64,000 bases of DNA, taken from NCBI GenBank assembly GCA_000620545.1, contig JIBA01000018.1:1-64000 (forward strand), in the 5' to 3' direction. Origin of the DNA: Intrasporangiaceae bacterium URHB0013 (lineage in GTDB: Bacteria; Actinomycetota; Actinomycetes; Actinomycetales; Dermatophilaceae). The position numbers and the translations under genes are program-made. The notes under the pieces are model-generated. The model searched no databases. It was not told where the DNA came from and saw only the letters and a list, made by a program, of their open reading frames with translations. Every line of letters begins with the position of its first letter. Position 1 is the stretch's first letter. This document shows positions 1 through 8,686 of this stretch, one piece after another.

Positions 1-338
1 CCGATCTGCAGCGGCATGACGGCGTTGGCGAACCCGGCGAAGAGGGGCGTCGCGAAGAGCAGCAGCATGATCGTGCCGTGCATGGTGAACAGCTGGTTGT
101 ACTGCTCCGGGTTGTCGACGACCTGGAGACCGGGCGTGATGAGCTCGGCGCGGATGATCAGCGCCATGAACCCGCCGATCAGGAAGAAGATGAAGGACGT
201 CACGAAGTAGAGGTTGCCGATGACCTTGTGATCGGTCGTCGTCACCCACTTGACGAACGTCTGGCCCTTCGCCAGCCGTGGGCGTGCGGCCGTCCGGCCG
301 GGGACCTGCGCTTCGCGGTTGAGCGCTGCGGATGTCAT
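1..338 (-). CDS. ctaD: Cytochrome c oxidase subunit I, N-terminal part (cut by window edge)
   Basis: First 112 codons of the haem-copper subunit of the aa3-type terminal oxidase, an inner-membrane proton pump. Visible are the cytoplasmic N-terminus with the family motif TTDHKVIGN, the first membrane helix ([20 protein letters not shown]), and the start of helix II with [12 protein letters not shown], whose His is a low-spin haem a ligand in the family. The ATG at 338 overlaps the ctaC stop (ATGA), so the two subunits are probably translationally coupled. The rest lies left of base 1. Confidence 0.97.
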   Translation of the reverse strand, partial: MTSAALNREAQVPGRTAARPRLAKGQTFVKWVTTTDHKVIGNLYFVTSFIFFLIGGFMALIIRAELITPGLQVVDNPEQYNQLFTMHGTIMLLLFATPLFAGFANAVMPLQI

Positions 339-1261
339 TGGTTGCTCCCTGTGCGGGCGGGTGCCGGGATCTTCTCGATGTCGCCGGGCACCATCTCCTC
401 CCGGCTGACATTGACGGGGATGAGCCCCTCCTGGCCGATGGATCTCAGGCGTGCCATCTCCTGGTCGTACTCGGCCTGCGGGACGACCTTGACCATGAAG
501 AGCATCTGCGAGTGGTAGGCGCCGCAGAGCTCGGCGCACTTGCCCTGGAAGGTGCCGACCTGCGTCGGCGTCAGCTGGAACTTGTTCGTCTTGCCCGGGA
601 GCATGTCCATCTTCATCATGAACGCCGGCACCCAGAAGCTGTGGATGACGTCACGGGCGTTGAGGACGAACTCGACGCGCTTGTTGACGGGCAGGTAGAG
701 CACCGGCATCTGGGCACGCTTGCCCTCGGTGCCGTCGAGCTCGGTGTGGACGCCGGTCTCGTGCACGTTGGAGTCGATGTAGTTGAAGTCCCAGCTCCAC
801 TGCTTGGCGACGACGCTGACCGTGAGGTCCTGCTTCGTGCTCGTGCTGACGAGCCTGGCCTCGTCACGCGCGGTGTAGTAGAAGAAGACGGCCACCATGA
901 ACACGGGGATGATCGTGTAGAGCATCTCCATCGGCACGTTGTAGCGCAGCTGGACGGGAAGCGTCTCGTCGCCCTTGCGCTTGCGGAAGCGGACGGCGGC
1001 GTAGAGCATCAGGCCCCACGTCACCGCACCGACGGCGAGCACGGCGATCCAGCTGGGGATCCAGAGGTCGGTGACCAGCTGGCCGGAGTCGGACACCACC
1101 GGGGGCAGGTATCCCCGCGTCACTCCCTCACAGCCGCTGAGGGCCAGCGCCGCCAGAGCGGCGATCCCGGCGACTCGGAGACGCCTGCGTCGCCGCGCGG
1201 GCTCCCCCACCACCATGGTCACCACCGGGGACGCCGCTGGGGTGTCTTCGTGCTCAGGCAC
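335..1261 (-). CDS. ctaC: Cytochrome c oxidase subunit II, lipoprotein
   Basis: CuA-carrying subunit that takes electrons into the aa3 oxidase. A basic stretch (RRRRRLRV) and hydrophobic run end in the lipobox LSGC, so it is probably a lipoprotein. Two membrane helices follow (around [17 protein letters not shown] and [17 protein letters not shown]), then the extracytoplasmic cupredoxin domain with the CuA signature: His in DVIHSFWVP and the [12 protein letters not shown] cluster. The GTG at 1261 was chosen because GAAAGG lies just upstream. ATG 1216 would give a more typical 29-residue signal up to the Cys and cannot be excluded. Transcribed with ctaD. Confidence 0.95.
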   Translation of the reverse strand: MPEHEDTPAASPVVTMVVGEPARRRRRLRVAGIAALAALALSGCEGVTRGYLPPVVSDSGQLVTDLWIPSWIAVLAVGAVTWGLMLYAAVRFRKRKGDETLPVQLRYNVPMEMLYTIIPVFMVAVFFYYTARDEARLVSTSTKQDLTVSVVAKQWSWDFNYIDSNVHETGVHTELDGTEGKRAQMPVLYLPVNKRVEFVLNARDVIHSFWVPAFMMKMDMLPGKTNKFQLTPTQVGTFQGKCAELCGAYHSQMLFMVKVVPQAEYDQEMARLRSIGQEGLIPVNVSREEMVPGDIEKIPAPARTGSNQ

Positions 1262-1406
1262 CAGGTGCACCTTTCGTTCCGTACGTGGGCGCGCTGGGCG
1301 CGCATCGAACGTGTTCACGTCAAACCGTCTGGGCAGCAAAGGCCCACGGCGCAACCCTACCGTCCCACTTGTCACGCTGTCCGCAGGGGGCGGCTAACGT
1401 TGCGGA

Positions 1407-2711
1407 GTGGTCAGTCGCGATCAGGGCACGAACGTCGGACCCGGAGGGTCGTCGCCCTCCGGAGGTCACCAGCGGGCCTCGAGCGCACCCACCGACGACG
1501 CTCGGCAACCTCGTCCGGCCATGGTCGGACGACCGCCGGCGCCAGTCGCGCCGGCCGTGCGCCGGCTGCTCGACGCGGCGTCCGGGCCGCTCCATCCTGT
1601 TGCCCGCGACACCCTCCAGGCCGCCGTCGAGGTGGGCTGGGCGGATCCGGCCCGCCTGCACGCCGAAGGTCGCCGGGCCCGCGCCCTGCTCGACCGGTCC
1701 CGCGAGATCGTCGCCGCCGGTCTCGGCGTCCGCCCCGCCGAGGTCAGCTTCCTCCCGAGCGGTCCGACGGCGCTGGCCCGGGCCGTCGACGGCCTGGCGT
1801 ATGCCGTCCGCCGGCGTGGGCAACGAATCGTGGCCTCAGCGGTGGAGCACTCCGCCGTCCTCGTCCCGGGCCGGGCCCGCGCGGCCGCGGGCGACGATCC
1901 CTCCCTGCTCGCCGAGGTCCGTGTCGACCCCCTGGGGCGGCTCGACCTCGACGCCTGGCGGGCCGCCCTGACGGTCTCGGGCAGCGTCGTGGCGGCGCTG
2001 CAGAGCGCGAACGGTGAGGTAGGTACCCGCCAGCCCCTGGCCGCGGCTCACGACGCGTGCGCGGCCCGCGGCATACCCCTGGTGGTCGACGCGATGGCGT
2101 CACTGGGACGCGACGTCGTGCCGCCCGACTGGGACGTCCTCGTCGGGGACGCGCGGTCGTGGGGCGGGCCGCCGCTGGGTGTGCTGGTCGTTCGCGAGGG
2201 TGTGCGTTGGCACTGGCCCGAGGCCCGCGCCGACGTCGAGCACGGTCGCGCGGACGTCACGCCCTGGGTGCCACTCGCGCTCGCCGCGGCCGAGGCCTGG
2301 CAGCAGACCACGGCAACCAGTGCCGCGGACACCCCGATCGTCAGGGCGCTCGTCGACGACATCCGCGCCGCGGCCGCCGCCGTGCCCGACACCCACGTCG
2401 CCGGCGACCCGGACGACCGGCTCCCCCACGTCGTCACCTTCTCGAGCCTCTACGTCGACGGGGAGGCCGTCGTCGGCGCCTTCGACGCCGCCGGGTTCGC
2501 CGTCGGGAGCGGCTCCGCCTGCACGTCCAGCACTCTCGAGCCGAGCCACGTGCTCGCGGCCATGGGCGTCCTCACCCACGGCAACGTGCGGGTGACCCTC
2601 CCCCTGCCCGCGGTCTCCCCCGCTCTGGCCGACGACGTCGTGGCCTTCGCGGCCGTCATCGCCCCGACCGTCCGGGCCGTGCGGGACCAGCTCGGGGTCA
2701 GCGACCTGTGA
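1407..2711 (+). CDS. Class V aminotransferase, cysteine-desulfurase-like, PLP lysine not seen
   Basis: The fold-type I PLP enzyme family (NifS/IscS-like) is recognisable from the N-terminal LLDAASGPLHPVAR block, VEHSAVL (the family HxS/HxA region) and the C-terminal GSGSACTSSTLEPSHVL loop. That loop contains the cysteine used as persulfide carrier in desulfurases. The usual Schiff-base segment S-x-H-K-x-x-G-P-x-G is replaced by GDARSWGGPPLG, with Arg where Lys is expected. The downstream tusA-like gene overlaps by TGATG, which supports a sulfur-transfer role. GTG 1407 is preceded by TAACGT at 6 nt and no Shine-Dalgarno, consistent with a leaderless start. ATG 1521 is an alternative. Family assignment is firm; catalytic competence is not. 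Confidence 0.8.
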   Translation: MVSRDQGTNVGPGGSSPSGGHQRASSAPTDDARQPRPAMVGRPPAPVAPAVRRLLDAASGPLHPVARDTLQAAVEVGWADPARLHAEGRRARALLDRSREIVAAGLGVRPAEVSFLPSGPTALARAVDGLAYAVRRRGQRIVASAVEHSAVLVPGRARAAAGDDPSLLAEVRVDPLGRLDLDAWRAALTVSGSVVAALQSANGEVGTRQPLAAAHDACAARGIPLVVDAMASLGRDVVPPDWDVLVGDARSWGGPPLGVLVVREGVRWHWPEARADVEHGRADVTPWVPLALAAAEAWQQTTATSAADTPIVRALVDDIRAAAAAVPDTHVAGDPDDRLPHVVTFSSLYVDGEAVVGAFDAAGFAVGSGSACTSSTLEPSHVLAAMGVLTHGNVRVTLPLPAVSPALADDVVAFAAVIAPTVRAVRDQLGVSDL

Positions 2712-2965
2712 TGGGTGACGAGAGCGTCGTCGACGCCCGAGGCGAGCGCTGCCCGCTCCCCGTCATCCGGCTCGCGAGGCTCGTCCGCGACCGGCCGGAC
2801 CTCACTGCCGTCACGGTGCTGGCGACCGATCCGGCCGCCGCGCACGACGTCCCGGCGTGGTGCCGGATGCGCGGCCACCGCCTCGTCGCAGCGCGTGCGG
2901 AGGGCGACCACACGGCATACGTCGTCGAGGTGGTCAGGCCCAGCACGCCGGAAGGGGCGCGCTGA
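2711..2965 (+). CDS. TusA-like sulfur carrier protein
   Basis: An 84-residue protein of the TusA/YeeD/SirA family. It has the signature ARGERCPLPVIRL near the N-terminus; the Cys of CPxP carries the persulfide in the family. Its ATG overlaps the stop of the desulfurase-like gene, so it is the likely acceptor of sulfur from that enzyme. The tail is family-like, with a basic/acidic mix (GHRLVAARAEGDHTAYVVEV). The last 32 bases overlap the 3' end of the oppositely oriented aat gene, an antisense overlap with no room for a separate terminator. Confidence 0.85.
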   Translation: MGDESVVDARGERCPLPVIRLARLVRDRPDLTAVTVLATDPAAAHDVPAWCRMRGHRLVAARAEGDHTAYVVEVVRPSTPEGAR

Positions 2966-3608
2966 GCACGGTCGGCAGGATCGCGAGGTACTCGTCCCGG
3001 GCAACCTCACGCACGCCCATCGTGGCCAGGTGCGGCGTCTGCCACTGGACGTCGACGAGGCGGCGCGGGTCCCCGTCCGCGATGAGCAGGTCGCGAAGGC
3101 CCACGAGCGCCACCTTCGAGGCGTCGCGCTCGTGGTGGAACATCGACTCGCCGGCGAAGAGGCCACCGATCGCGACGCCGTAGAGCCCGCCGACGAGCTC
3201 ACCGGCACGCCACGTCTCGATCGAGTGCGCCCAGCCGGTGCGATGGAGCTCGACGTAGGCGTCGACGATCTCGGGGGTGATCCAGCGCCCGTCGCGGTCG
3301 GGCGCCGCGCACGCCTCGACGACCGCCCGGAACTCCGTGTCGACGCGCACCTCGAACTGGCCGACGGCCTTGCGCAGCGACCGCGTCACCCGCAGCTCGC
3401 GAGGGCGCAGGATGCCACGGGGGTCGGGCGACCACCACCCGATCGGCTCCGCGCCGTGCTCGCCGATCCCCATCGGGAACACCCCGACGGAGTACGCCTC
3501 GAAGAGCGTCGCCACGTCGAGGTCCGCTCCGATGCCGATGAGGTCCTCCCCGGGGGGCACGCGGTCGAGCGCGAAGTCCCAGGGGGTGGACGGCGGCGGC
3601 GTGGGCAC
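2934..3608 (-). CDS. aat: Leucyl/phenylalanyl-tRNA--protein transferase
   Basis: Adds Leu or Phe from aminoacyl-tRNA to N-terminal Arg/Lys of proteins, making N-degrons for ClpS/ClpAP-type turnover in the cytoplasm. Family blocks are visible: GADLDVATLFEAYSVGVFPM near the N-terminus, WWSPDPRGIL, GRWITPEIVDAYVELHRTGW, and GGLYGVAIGGLFAGESMFH. The length, 224 aa, is normal. The GTG start at 3608 has GGGAG 7 nt upstream. Neighbours are functionally unrelated. Confidence 0.93.
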   Translation of the reverse strand: MPTPPPSTPWDFALDRVPPGEDLIGIGADLDVATLFEAYSVGVFPMGIGEHGAEPIGWWSPDPRGILRPRELRVTRSLRKAVGQFEVRVDTEFRAVVEACAAPDRDGRWITPEIVDAYVELHRTGWAHSIETWRAGELVGGLYGVAIGGLFAGESMFHHERDASKVALVGLRDLLIADGDPRRLVDVQWQTPHLATMGVREVARDEYLAILPTVLSAPLPACWA

Positions 3609-3682
3609 TGACGGCTCCCGGCTCTCGTGGATGGGCTGTTCGACCGCTCGCGGTGACCGTCAGCGCCGGGCAGGAGACGGCA

Positions 3683-4669
3683 TCATGGCCGTGGACAGGT
3701 GATGTGCGGGCCGATCTCGGCGGCCGACTCGGGACCGTAGGCGTCGGCGAGCCGCTCGAGGAAGCGCTCCTGGCCGAGGGCGTACTCCTGCGTGCCCACG
3801 GTCTCGATGACGTAGGTGGCGAGCATGGAGCCGAGCTCCGCGCAGCGACGGACCGGCAGGCCGGTCGCGAGACCGGTGAGGAAGCCGGCACGGAAGGCGT
3901 CGCCGACGCCGGTCGGGTCGGCCTTGCGCACCTCGCGAGCGATCCCGACCTCGACCGGCTCCTCGCCGCGAACGCGGACAGTGACCCCGTCCTTGCCGCG
4001 GGTCTTCACCTGCACGTGGACGCGGTCGGCGAGCTCGTCCTCGCTCCAGCCGGTCTTCTGGCAGGCGAGGTGGCTCTCGTACTCGTTGGTGAAGAGGTAC
4101 TCGGCGCCGTCGATGAGCCGCGCGATCGTCGGGCCGTCGCAGAAGGCGAGCTGCTGCGAGGGGTCTGCCGCGAACGGGATGCCGCGCGAGCGGCACTCGT
4201 CGGAGTGGCGCAGCATCGCCTCGGGGTCGTTGGCGCCGACGACGACGAGGTCGAGCCCTCCCACGCGCTGGGCGACCGGCGCGAGCTCGATGTCGCGCGC
4301 CTCGGTCATCGCGCCCGCGTAGAACGTGGCGATCTGGGCCATGTCGCGGTCGGTGGTGCAGATGAAGCGCGCGGTGTGCTGGGACGCGGAGTAGTGCACG
4401 CCCCCGCAGTCGACGCCGTGGCGCTCGAGCCAGCTGCGGTAGTCGGTGAAGTCCTCACCGACCGCTCCGACGAGCAGCGGCCGTTGTCCGAGGTTCGCCA
4501 TCCCGAAGGCGATGTTCGCGGCGACCCCGCCCCGGCGGACCTGGAGGTCCGACGTGAGGAACGACAGGGAGATCTTGTCGAGCTGTTCGACGACGAGGGA
4601 GTCGGCGAAGAGCCCGTCGAAGGTCATGAGGTGGTCGGTCGCGATGGAACCGGTGATGGCGATCTGCAC
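3683..4669 (-). CDS. PfkB-family carbohydrate/nucleoside kinase (adenosine-kinase-like)
   Basis: A 328-aa ribokinase-fold kinase. The N-terminal GSIATDHLM, the substrate-site block RRGGVAANIAFGMANLG and the C-terminal signature ADPTGVGDAFRAGF with the catalytic Asp are all present. Its place between ctaC and erpA matches the adenosine kinase (Rv2202c-like) of mycobacteria, so adenosine or a ribosyl compound is a reasonable substrate guess, but the sequence alone does not fix it. The GTG start at 4669 has TAGGTT 6 nt upstream and no ribosome-binding site, so it is probably leaderless. Confidence 0.85.
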   Translation of the reverse strand: MQIAITGSIATDHLMTFDGLFADSLVVEQLDKISLSFLTSDLQVRRGGVAANIAFGMANLGQRPLLVGAVGEDFTDYRSWLERHGVDCGGVHYSASQHTARFICTTDRDMAQIATFYAGAMTEARDIELAPVAQRVGGLDLVVVGANDPEAMLRHSDECRSRGIPFAADPSQQLAFCDGPTIARLIDGAEYLFTNEYESHLACQKTGWSEDELADRVHVQVKTRGKDGVTVRVRGEEPVEVGIAREVRKADPTGVGDAFRAGFLTGLATGLPVRRCAELGSMLATYVIETVGTQEYALGQERFLERLADAYGPESAAEIGPHITCPRP

Positions 4670-4864
4670 AGCACGAACCTACCCGGCACCGGCCCACCCC
4701 TGACGACGGCAGCACCGCGGCCCCTCGAGCGCCCGTCGGACCCTTGGTCGAACGGCCCCTGAGCCATCTCGTCGAACTGTCCGTCAGCCCGTCCGTCTTC
4801 CGGCTCCGCGAGGGGCCGGTCGACCCGCTCGCCGGCGGACGCGGAGGGGACGCGGAGGGGACGA

Positions 4865-4897
4865 CGAAGGGCCCGACCATGACGGTCGGGCCCTTCG
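4865..4897 (-). terminator. Strong hairpin after erpA
   Basis: Perfect 14-bp arms CGAAGGGCCCGACC and its complement around a 5-nt loop, 39 bp past the erpA stop on the minus strand. There is no clear T run, as is common in high-G+C actinobacteria. It separates erpA from the kinase gene. Confidence 0.75.
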
Positions 4898-4935
4898 GAC
4901 GTGCCGTGCGGCGGTGCCGCCGCTGTTGCTTCGAC

Positions 4936-5313
4936 TCAGCTGAAGGAGTCGCCGCAGGCGCAGCTGCTGCCGGCGTTGGGGTTGTCGATCGTGAAGCCCT
5001 GCTTCTCGATGGTGTCGGCGAAGTCGATCGTGGCGCCCTCGAGATAGGGGGAGCTCATCCGGTCGACGACGACCTCGACACCGTCGAAGTCGCGGACGAG
5101 GTCACCGTCGAGACTGCGCTCGTCGAAGTAGAGCTGGTAGATCAGGCCCGAGCAGCCGCCGGGCTGGACACCGACGCGCAGGCGGAGGTCGTCGCGACCC
5201 TCCTGCTCGAGCAGGCTCTTGACCTTCGTGGCCGCGACGTCCGTCAGGACGACACCGTGGGCGGGAGCCTCGGTCTGAACCTCGGCGGGAGATGCGTTCG
5301 TCTCGACACTCAT
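4936..5313 (-). CDS. erpA: Iron-sulfur cluster insertion protein, HesB/IscA/ErpA family
   Basis: A-type carrier that hands Fe-S clusters to apo-proteins in the cytoplasm. The three conserved cysteines are present: VGVQPGGCSGL and the C-terminal SCACGDSF. The central block YQLYFDE and VVVDRMSSPYLEGATIDF is typical. The ATG at 5313 was chosen over the upstream in-frame ATG because GAAGGA lies 7-8 nt before it. Clients in this window include quinolinate synthase, lipoyl synthase and the respiratory chain (inference). The protein is 125 aa, normal for the family with a short N-terminal extension. Confidence 0.95.
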   Translation of the reverse strand: MSVETNASPAEVQTEAPAHGVVLTDVAATKVKSLLEQEGRDDLRLRVGVQPGGCSGLIYQLYFDERSLDGDLVRDFDGVEVVVDRMSSPYLEGATIDFADTIEKQGFTIDNPNAGSSCACGDSFS

Positions 5314-5494
5314 GTGTTGGTCCTTCACGTCGTGGAGCATGGGTCAGAAGTAGGAACCCGTGCCGCGCCGGATGTGTTCCCGACGCCTCCAAGGATACGT
5401 CGGACACCGACCGAACCACGCATCCTGTCCCCGAATCGCCCAGTCCGACGGCGGACGGCGGGCGTCTGGGCACGGTCCGGCGGCGTCAGGCCGC

Positions 5495-6670
5495 TCACGA
5501 TGCGGACGGCGACCACGTCCGCGCGACGCGTGCGGTGCGGTCCGCGAGACGTGCAGCGGGCTCTGCGAGCGCCGCGGCGACCTGGTCGGGACGCTCCGCG
5601 ACGGCATACACGCCCGACAGCCCGGCCGTCATCGACTCGCGCCGCCCGACGAGCGACTGCCCCGGTACGGCGACGACCGGGACGCCCACGCGCGCGGCCG
5701 CCTCGGCGACCCCGACCACGACCTTGCCGCGGAGCGACTGCCAGTCGAACGTGCCCTCGCCGGTGACGACGAGGTCGGCGGAGGCCACGAGGTCGGCGAA
5801 CCCGACCGCGTCGAGCACCGCCTCGACGCCGGAGACACGGCGCGCACCGAGAAGGTGCAACGCGTAACCGAGTCCGCCCGCAGCGCCCGCGCCGGGCTCT
5901 CGCTCGGGCCTGAGCAGGGAGTCCGTGAGCAGGTCCCTGGCGGGCGGGCGGACCCGGGCGACAACGCTGGCGAAGTGGCCGAGCGCGTTCTCGAGCCGTT
6001 GCGCGTCCTCCTCGGAGGCGCCCTTCTGGGGGCCGAAGACGGCACTCGCCCCCTTGAGGCCGAGAAGAGGCGAGTCGACGTCGCTGGCGATGACGAGATC
6101 GACGCCCCGGAACCGGTCGCGTGCGGCGTCCACGCCTGCGACGTCTTCGGGAGTCGTTGCCGCGAGGGCCAGGCCACCGCGACCCAGTCGCGCGGCCGGC
6201 CCGACACCGAGTGCGCTCAGCAGGCCGGCCCCCGCATCGTTGGTGCCCGACCCGCCGAGACCGACGACCACGCGCCGGGCCCCGGCGTCGAGGGCTGCGA
6301 GCACGAGCGTCCCGACGCCGGAGGTCGACGTGCGGGTGGGGTCGCGCTCGTCCGGGGCGAGCAGGTGCAGCCCCGCCGCCTGCGCGGACTCCACGTACGC
6401 CGTCCGGCCACCGGCGCCGTGCGTCAGCAGGATGGTGCCGGGAACCTCGCGGCCGAGCGGGTCGGTGGTGACGACGGCGTGCACCTCGCCGTCGAGGCTC
6501 TCGGCCAGAACGTCCACGAAGCCGGGCCCGCCGTCCGAGAGAGGCACGAGCGTGAGCCGGTCGCGAGGCGCGGTCCGGCCCCAGCCCTCGGCCATCGCGG
6601 CCGCCGCCTGGGGCGCGGTGAGCGTGCCGGTGTAGCAGTCGGGAGCGATGATCACGTGCACGTCCGGCAT
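5495..6670 (-). CDS. Glycerate kinase, GlxK/GckA type
   Basis: The type I glycerate 2-kinase fold (391 aa) is recognised from the start block IIAPDCYTGTLTAPQAAAAM (family APDSFKGTLSA), PLSDGGPGF (family PLADGGEGT), GLGGSGTNDAGAGLLSALG and the C-terminal GEGTFDWQSLRGKV. It would phosphorylate D-glycerate in the cytoplasm. The substitutions Ser/Lys to Cys/Thr in the first motif and Glu-Gly-Thr to Pro-Gly-Phe in the second are worth noting; they may reflect a divergent subfamily. ATG 6670 was preferred to the upstream in-frame start, which lies in the intergenic hairpin region. The same neighbour order (erpA, glycerate kinase) occurs in mycobacteria. Confidence 0.85.
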   Translation of the reverse strand: MPDVHVIIAPDCYTGTLTAPQAAAAMAEGWGRTAPRDRLTLVPLSDGGPGFVDVLAESLDGEVHAVVTTDPLGREVPGTILLTHGAGGRTAYVESAQAAGLHLLAPDERDPTRTSTSGVGTLVLAALDAGARRVVVGLGGSGTNDAGAGLLSALGVGPAARLGRGGLALAATTPEDVAGVDAARDRFRGVDLVIASDVDSPLLGLKGASAVFGPQKGASEEDAQRLENALGHFASVVARVRPPARDLLTDSLLRPEREPGAGAAGGLGYALHLLGARRVSGVEAVLDAVGFADLVASADLVVTGEGTFDWQSLRGKVVVGVAEAAARVGVPVVAVPGQSLVGRRESMTAGLSGVYAVAERPDQVAAALAEPAARLADRTARVARTWSPSAS

Positions 6671-6700
6671 CCTCCCACCGCGGCGCCCAGCGCCTCTATT

Positions 6701-6742
6701 CGAGGTGATCGCGGCCGTCACGTGCCGTCCGCGATCACCTCG
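6701..6742 (-). terminator. Hairpin between queA and the glycerate kinase gene
   Basis: Inverted repeat with 14-bp arms (CGAGGTGATCGCGG at 6701-6714 and its complement at 6729-6742) and a 14-nt loop. It starts 8 bp past the queA stop on the minus strand, where it can end the SDR-queA transcript. Confidence 0.7.
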
Positions 6743-6749
6743 ACCCGGT

Positions 6750-7844
6750 TCAGCGGTGGGGCAGGAAGAGGCCCGCGTCGCCGAACTCGTGCCAGGCGTA
6801 GCGGTGGGCGACGGCCTCGTCGTACGCGCGCTGGGTCAGGGCAGCGCCGGCCACCGACTCGACGAGGAGCAGGTGCGAGGCCTCAGGATCGTGCCAACCG
6901 GTGACGAGCCCGTCGACGACGTGGGCGGGTCGGTCCGGCGAGATGACGACCTCGGTCCAACCTGCTGCGGCGTGCACGCGGCCGCCGGCGTCGGCCGCCG
7001 ACTCGATGGCCCGCGTCGCGGTGGTCCCGACCGCCACGACCCGACCGCCGCGCGAGCGGGCGAAGTTGACCAGGGCAGCCGTCTCCGGCGACACCGCGAA
7101 CCGTTCGGGCTGTGGCGCCTCGCCCGACTCCTGGGACGACAGACCGGTGTGCAGGGTGACCGGGGCGACGAGCACGCCGGCGGACACGAGTCCCGTCACG
7201 AGGGCGGCCGTGAACGGTCTGGCCGCGCTCGCCATCTCGGCGCTTCCGGGCAGCCGCGCGAAGACGGTCTGGTAGGCGTCGATGGGGAACCTGGACCGGA
7301 GGTAGCCGTAGGCGATCGGCCGGCCGAGCGCTTCGAGGTGCTCCGCGAGCGTGCAGCCGTCGAGCTCGACCGACCGCCAGAGCCGGTTGCCGCGTCCCGT
7401 CGGCGACGAGTCGGGTCTCGGGTAGGGCCCCTCGAGCCGCAGGCGGGGCCCGCCGGAGGCGAGCTCGACGACGTCTCCCTCCACCGCGTCGAGGACAGGG
7501 TGTGCGGCGTCCGGCGCCGTGCGCAGCTCCACGACCCACGTGCAGTCGTCGAGCTCGGTCGCCACGTGCACGACGACGGCGCCGCGTCCGGCGACCCGTC
7601 CATCGACCTCGCCCGCCACGGTCGCCGAGTTGTTCACGAGGAGGAGGTCTCCGGGCCCGAGGTGGTCGCCGATGGCCGAGAAGGTCGTGTGCACGGTCCG
7701 CACGTCACCGGGCGACGGCTCAGAGGCGACGAGCAGGCGTACGCCGTCCCGTCCGAGACCCCTCGCCTCCGGCGGAGAGTCGGCGGTGAGGTCGTCGGTG
7801 ACCCTGAAGACGGTGCCGGGCACGTGCGCGAGGGTCGCGGTCAC
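6750..7844 (-). CDS. queA: S-adenosylmethionine:tRNA ribosyltransferase-isomerase
   Basis: QueA transfers and isomerises the ribosyl moiety of SAM onto 7-aminomethyl-7-deazaguanine in tRNA, giving epoxyqueuosine. Family blocks visible are LLLVNNSATVAGE, RSRFPIDAYQTVFA, SAARPFTAALV, LVSAGVLVAPVTLHTGLSS and GWTEVVISPDRP. Length is 364 aa. The GTG start overlaps the stop of the upstream SDR gene (GTGA), so the two are coupled. No other queuosine gene (tgt, queC-G) is in the window, so the pathway context is unknown here. Several canonical QueA motifs are divergent, and a changed substrate is possible. Confidence 0.85.
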   Translation of the reverse strand: MTATLAHVPGTVFRVTDDLTADSPPEARGLGRDGVRLLVASEPSPGDVRTVHTTFSAIGDHLGPGDLLLVNNSATVAGEVDGRVAGRGAVVVHVATELDDCTWVVELRTAPDAAHPVLDAVEGDVVELASGGPRLRLEGPYPRPDSSPTGRGNRLWRSVELDGCTLAEHLEALGRPIAYGYLRSRFPIDAYQTVFARLPGSAEMASAARPFTAALVTGLVSAGVLVAPVTLHTGLSSQESGEAPQPERFAVSPETAALVNFARSRGGRVVAVGTTATRAIESAADAGGRVHAAAGWTEVVISPDRPAHVVDGLVTGWHDPEASHLLLVESVAGAALTQRAYDEAVAHRYAWHEFGDAGLFLPHR

Positions 7845-8569
7845 GACGCCACCCCCGGTGTCGTGGCTGCGGCGAGCAGGTCCGCGGCGCGGTAGCGGCC
7901 GCTGGCGGGACGGGTGTCGAGCAGCGTCAGGATCCCGGGCACGGCGACCTCCTGCGGCAGCGGTCGGTCGGTGATGTCCTCACCGAGGAACGCCGCCTGG
8001 TGCATCGCGGTGCGCATGTCGCCGGGGTCGACGGCGTACCCCCTCACCGCAGGCTCCTCCGCGGCCAGCGTCAGGGTCAGGTGGTCGAGCGCGGCCTTGC
8101 TGGCGCCGTAGCCACCCCACGTCTCGTAGTGCTCGATGCCTGCGTCGGACGAGATCGCGAGAACCGTCCCGCCGGCGGCCGCGAGCGAGGGCAGGAGCGC
8201 TCGGGTCAGCGCGTGGGGGGCCAGGACGTTGACGGCGAGCACCGCCGCCAGGTCGTCGGTGGAGAGCTCACGAAGGGGGCGCAGCGGGACGGGCCCGAGC
8301 GTGCTCGCGTTGTGGACGAGCAGGTCGAGTCCGTGCGCGCCGGCCATCCGGATCACGACGTCGGCGACCTCGTCACGGTGGACGGCATCGCTCACGTCGC
8401 CGGCCGCGCCGACGACCTGGTGGCCGTGGTCGCGCAGCTCGTCGACGGCATGGGCGAGGGCGGCCCCGTCACGAGCGGTGACGACGAGGTCCCAGCCCCG
8501 GTCGGCCAGGGAGCCGGCGAGCGCTCGGCCGAGGCCCTGGGTGGCGCCGGTGATGAGGGCGGTGGACAT
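7841..8569 (-). CDS. SDR-family NAD(P)-dependent oxidoreductase
   Basis: A classical short-chain dehydrogenase of about 242 aa. It has the nucleotide-binding TGATQGLG at the N-terminus, HNAS (family NNAG position), the catalytic Ser in AISSDAG and the YGASK catalytic pair. The substrate cannot be read from the sequence. The second of two adjacent ATG codons (8569) sits 6 nt behind AGGAG. It is the first gene of a two-gene operon with queA and lies behind a MerR/SoxR-like dyad, so induction by a MerR-family regulator encoded elsewhere is likely. Confidence 0.88.
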   Translation of the reverse strand: MSTALITGATQGLGRALAGSLADRGWDLVVTARDGAALAHAVDELRDHGHQVVGAAGDVSDAVHRDEVADVVIRMAGAHGLDLLVHNASTLGPVPLRPLRELSTDDLAAVLAVNVLAPHALTRALLPSLAAAGGTVLAISSDAGIEHYETWGGYGASKAALDHLTLTLAAEEPAVRGYAVDPGDMRTAMHQAAFLGEDITDRPLPQEVAVPGILTLLDTRPASGRYRAADLLAAATTPGVAS

Positions 8570-8612
8570 CATGTCTCCTGAGGGTGGTCGTGGATCGATG
8601 ACCCCAGCGTCA

Positions 8613-8634
8613 GACATCAAGTCGGCTTGAGGTC
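8613..8634 (-). promoter_or_regulatory. MerR/SoxR-like operator upstream of the SDR gene
   Basis: A 22-bp dyad in the SDR/nadA intergenic region: GAC-A-TCAAG, TCGG spacer, CTTGA-G-GTC. On the minus strand it overlaps a candidate -35 TTGACC. The CTTGA/TCAAG core resembles known MerR-family sites such as the SoxR box. The family is inferred from the dyad only; no regulator gene lies nearby. Confidence 0.55.
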
Positions 8635-8686
8635 AAGTGCCCGGACGCTGGCGCTGGGAACGCGCGCGGCGGCATACCATCTGCAC

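Noticed and set aside
332-2017. 561-codon plus-strand frame over ctaC, and similar very long opposite-strand frames (e.g. 8633-10507, 31460-33187)
   Set aside because: These are mirror frames of real G/C-rich genes: no family motifs, biased composition (Arg/Ala/Asp-rich), no ribosome-binding sites.
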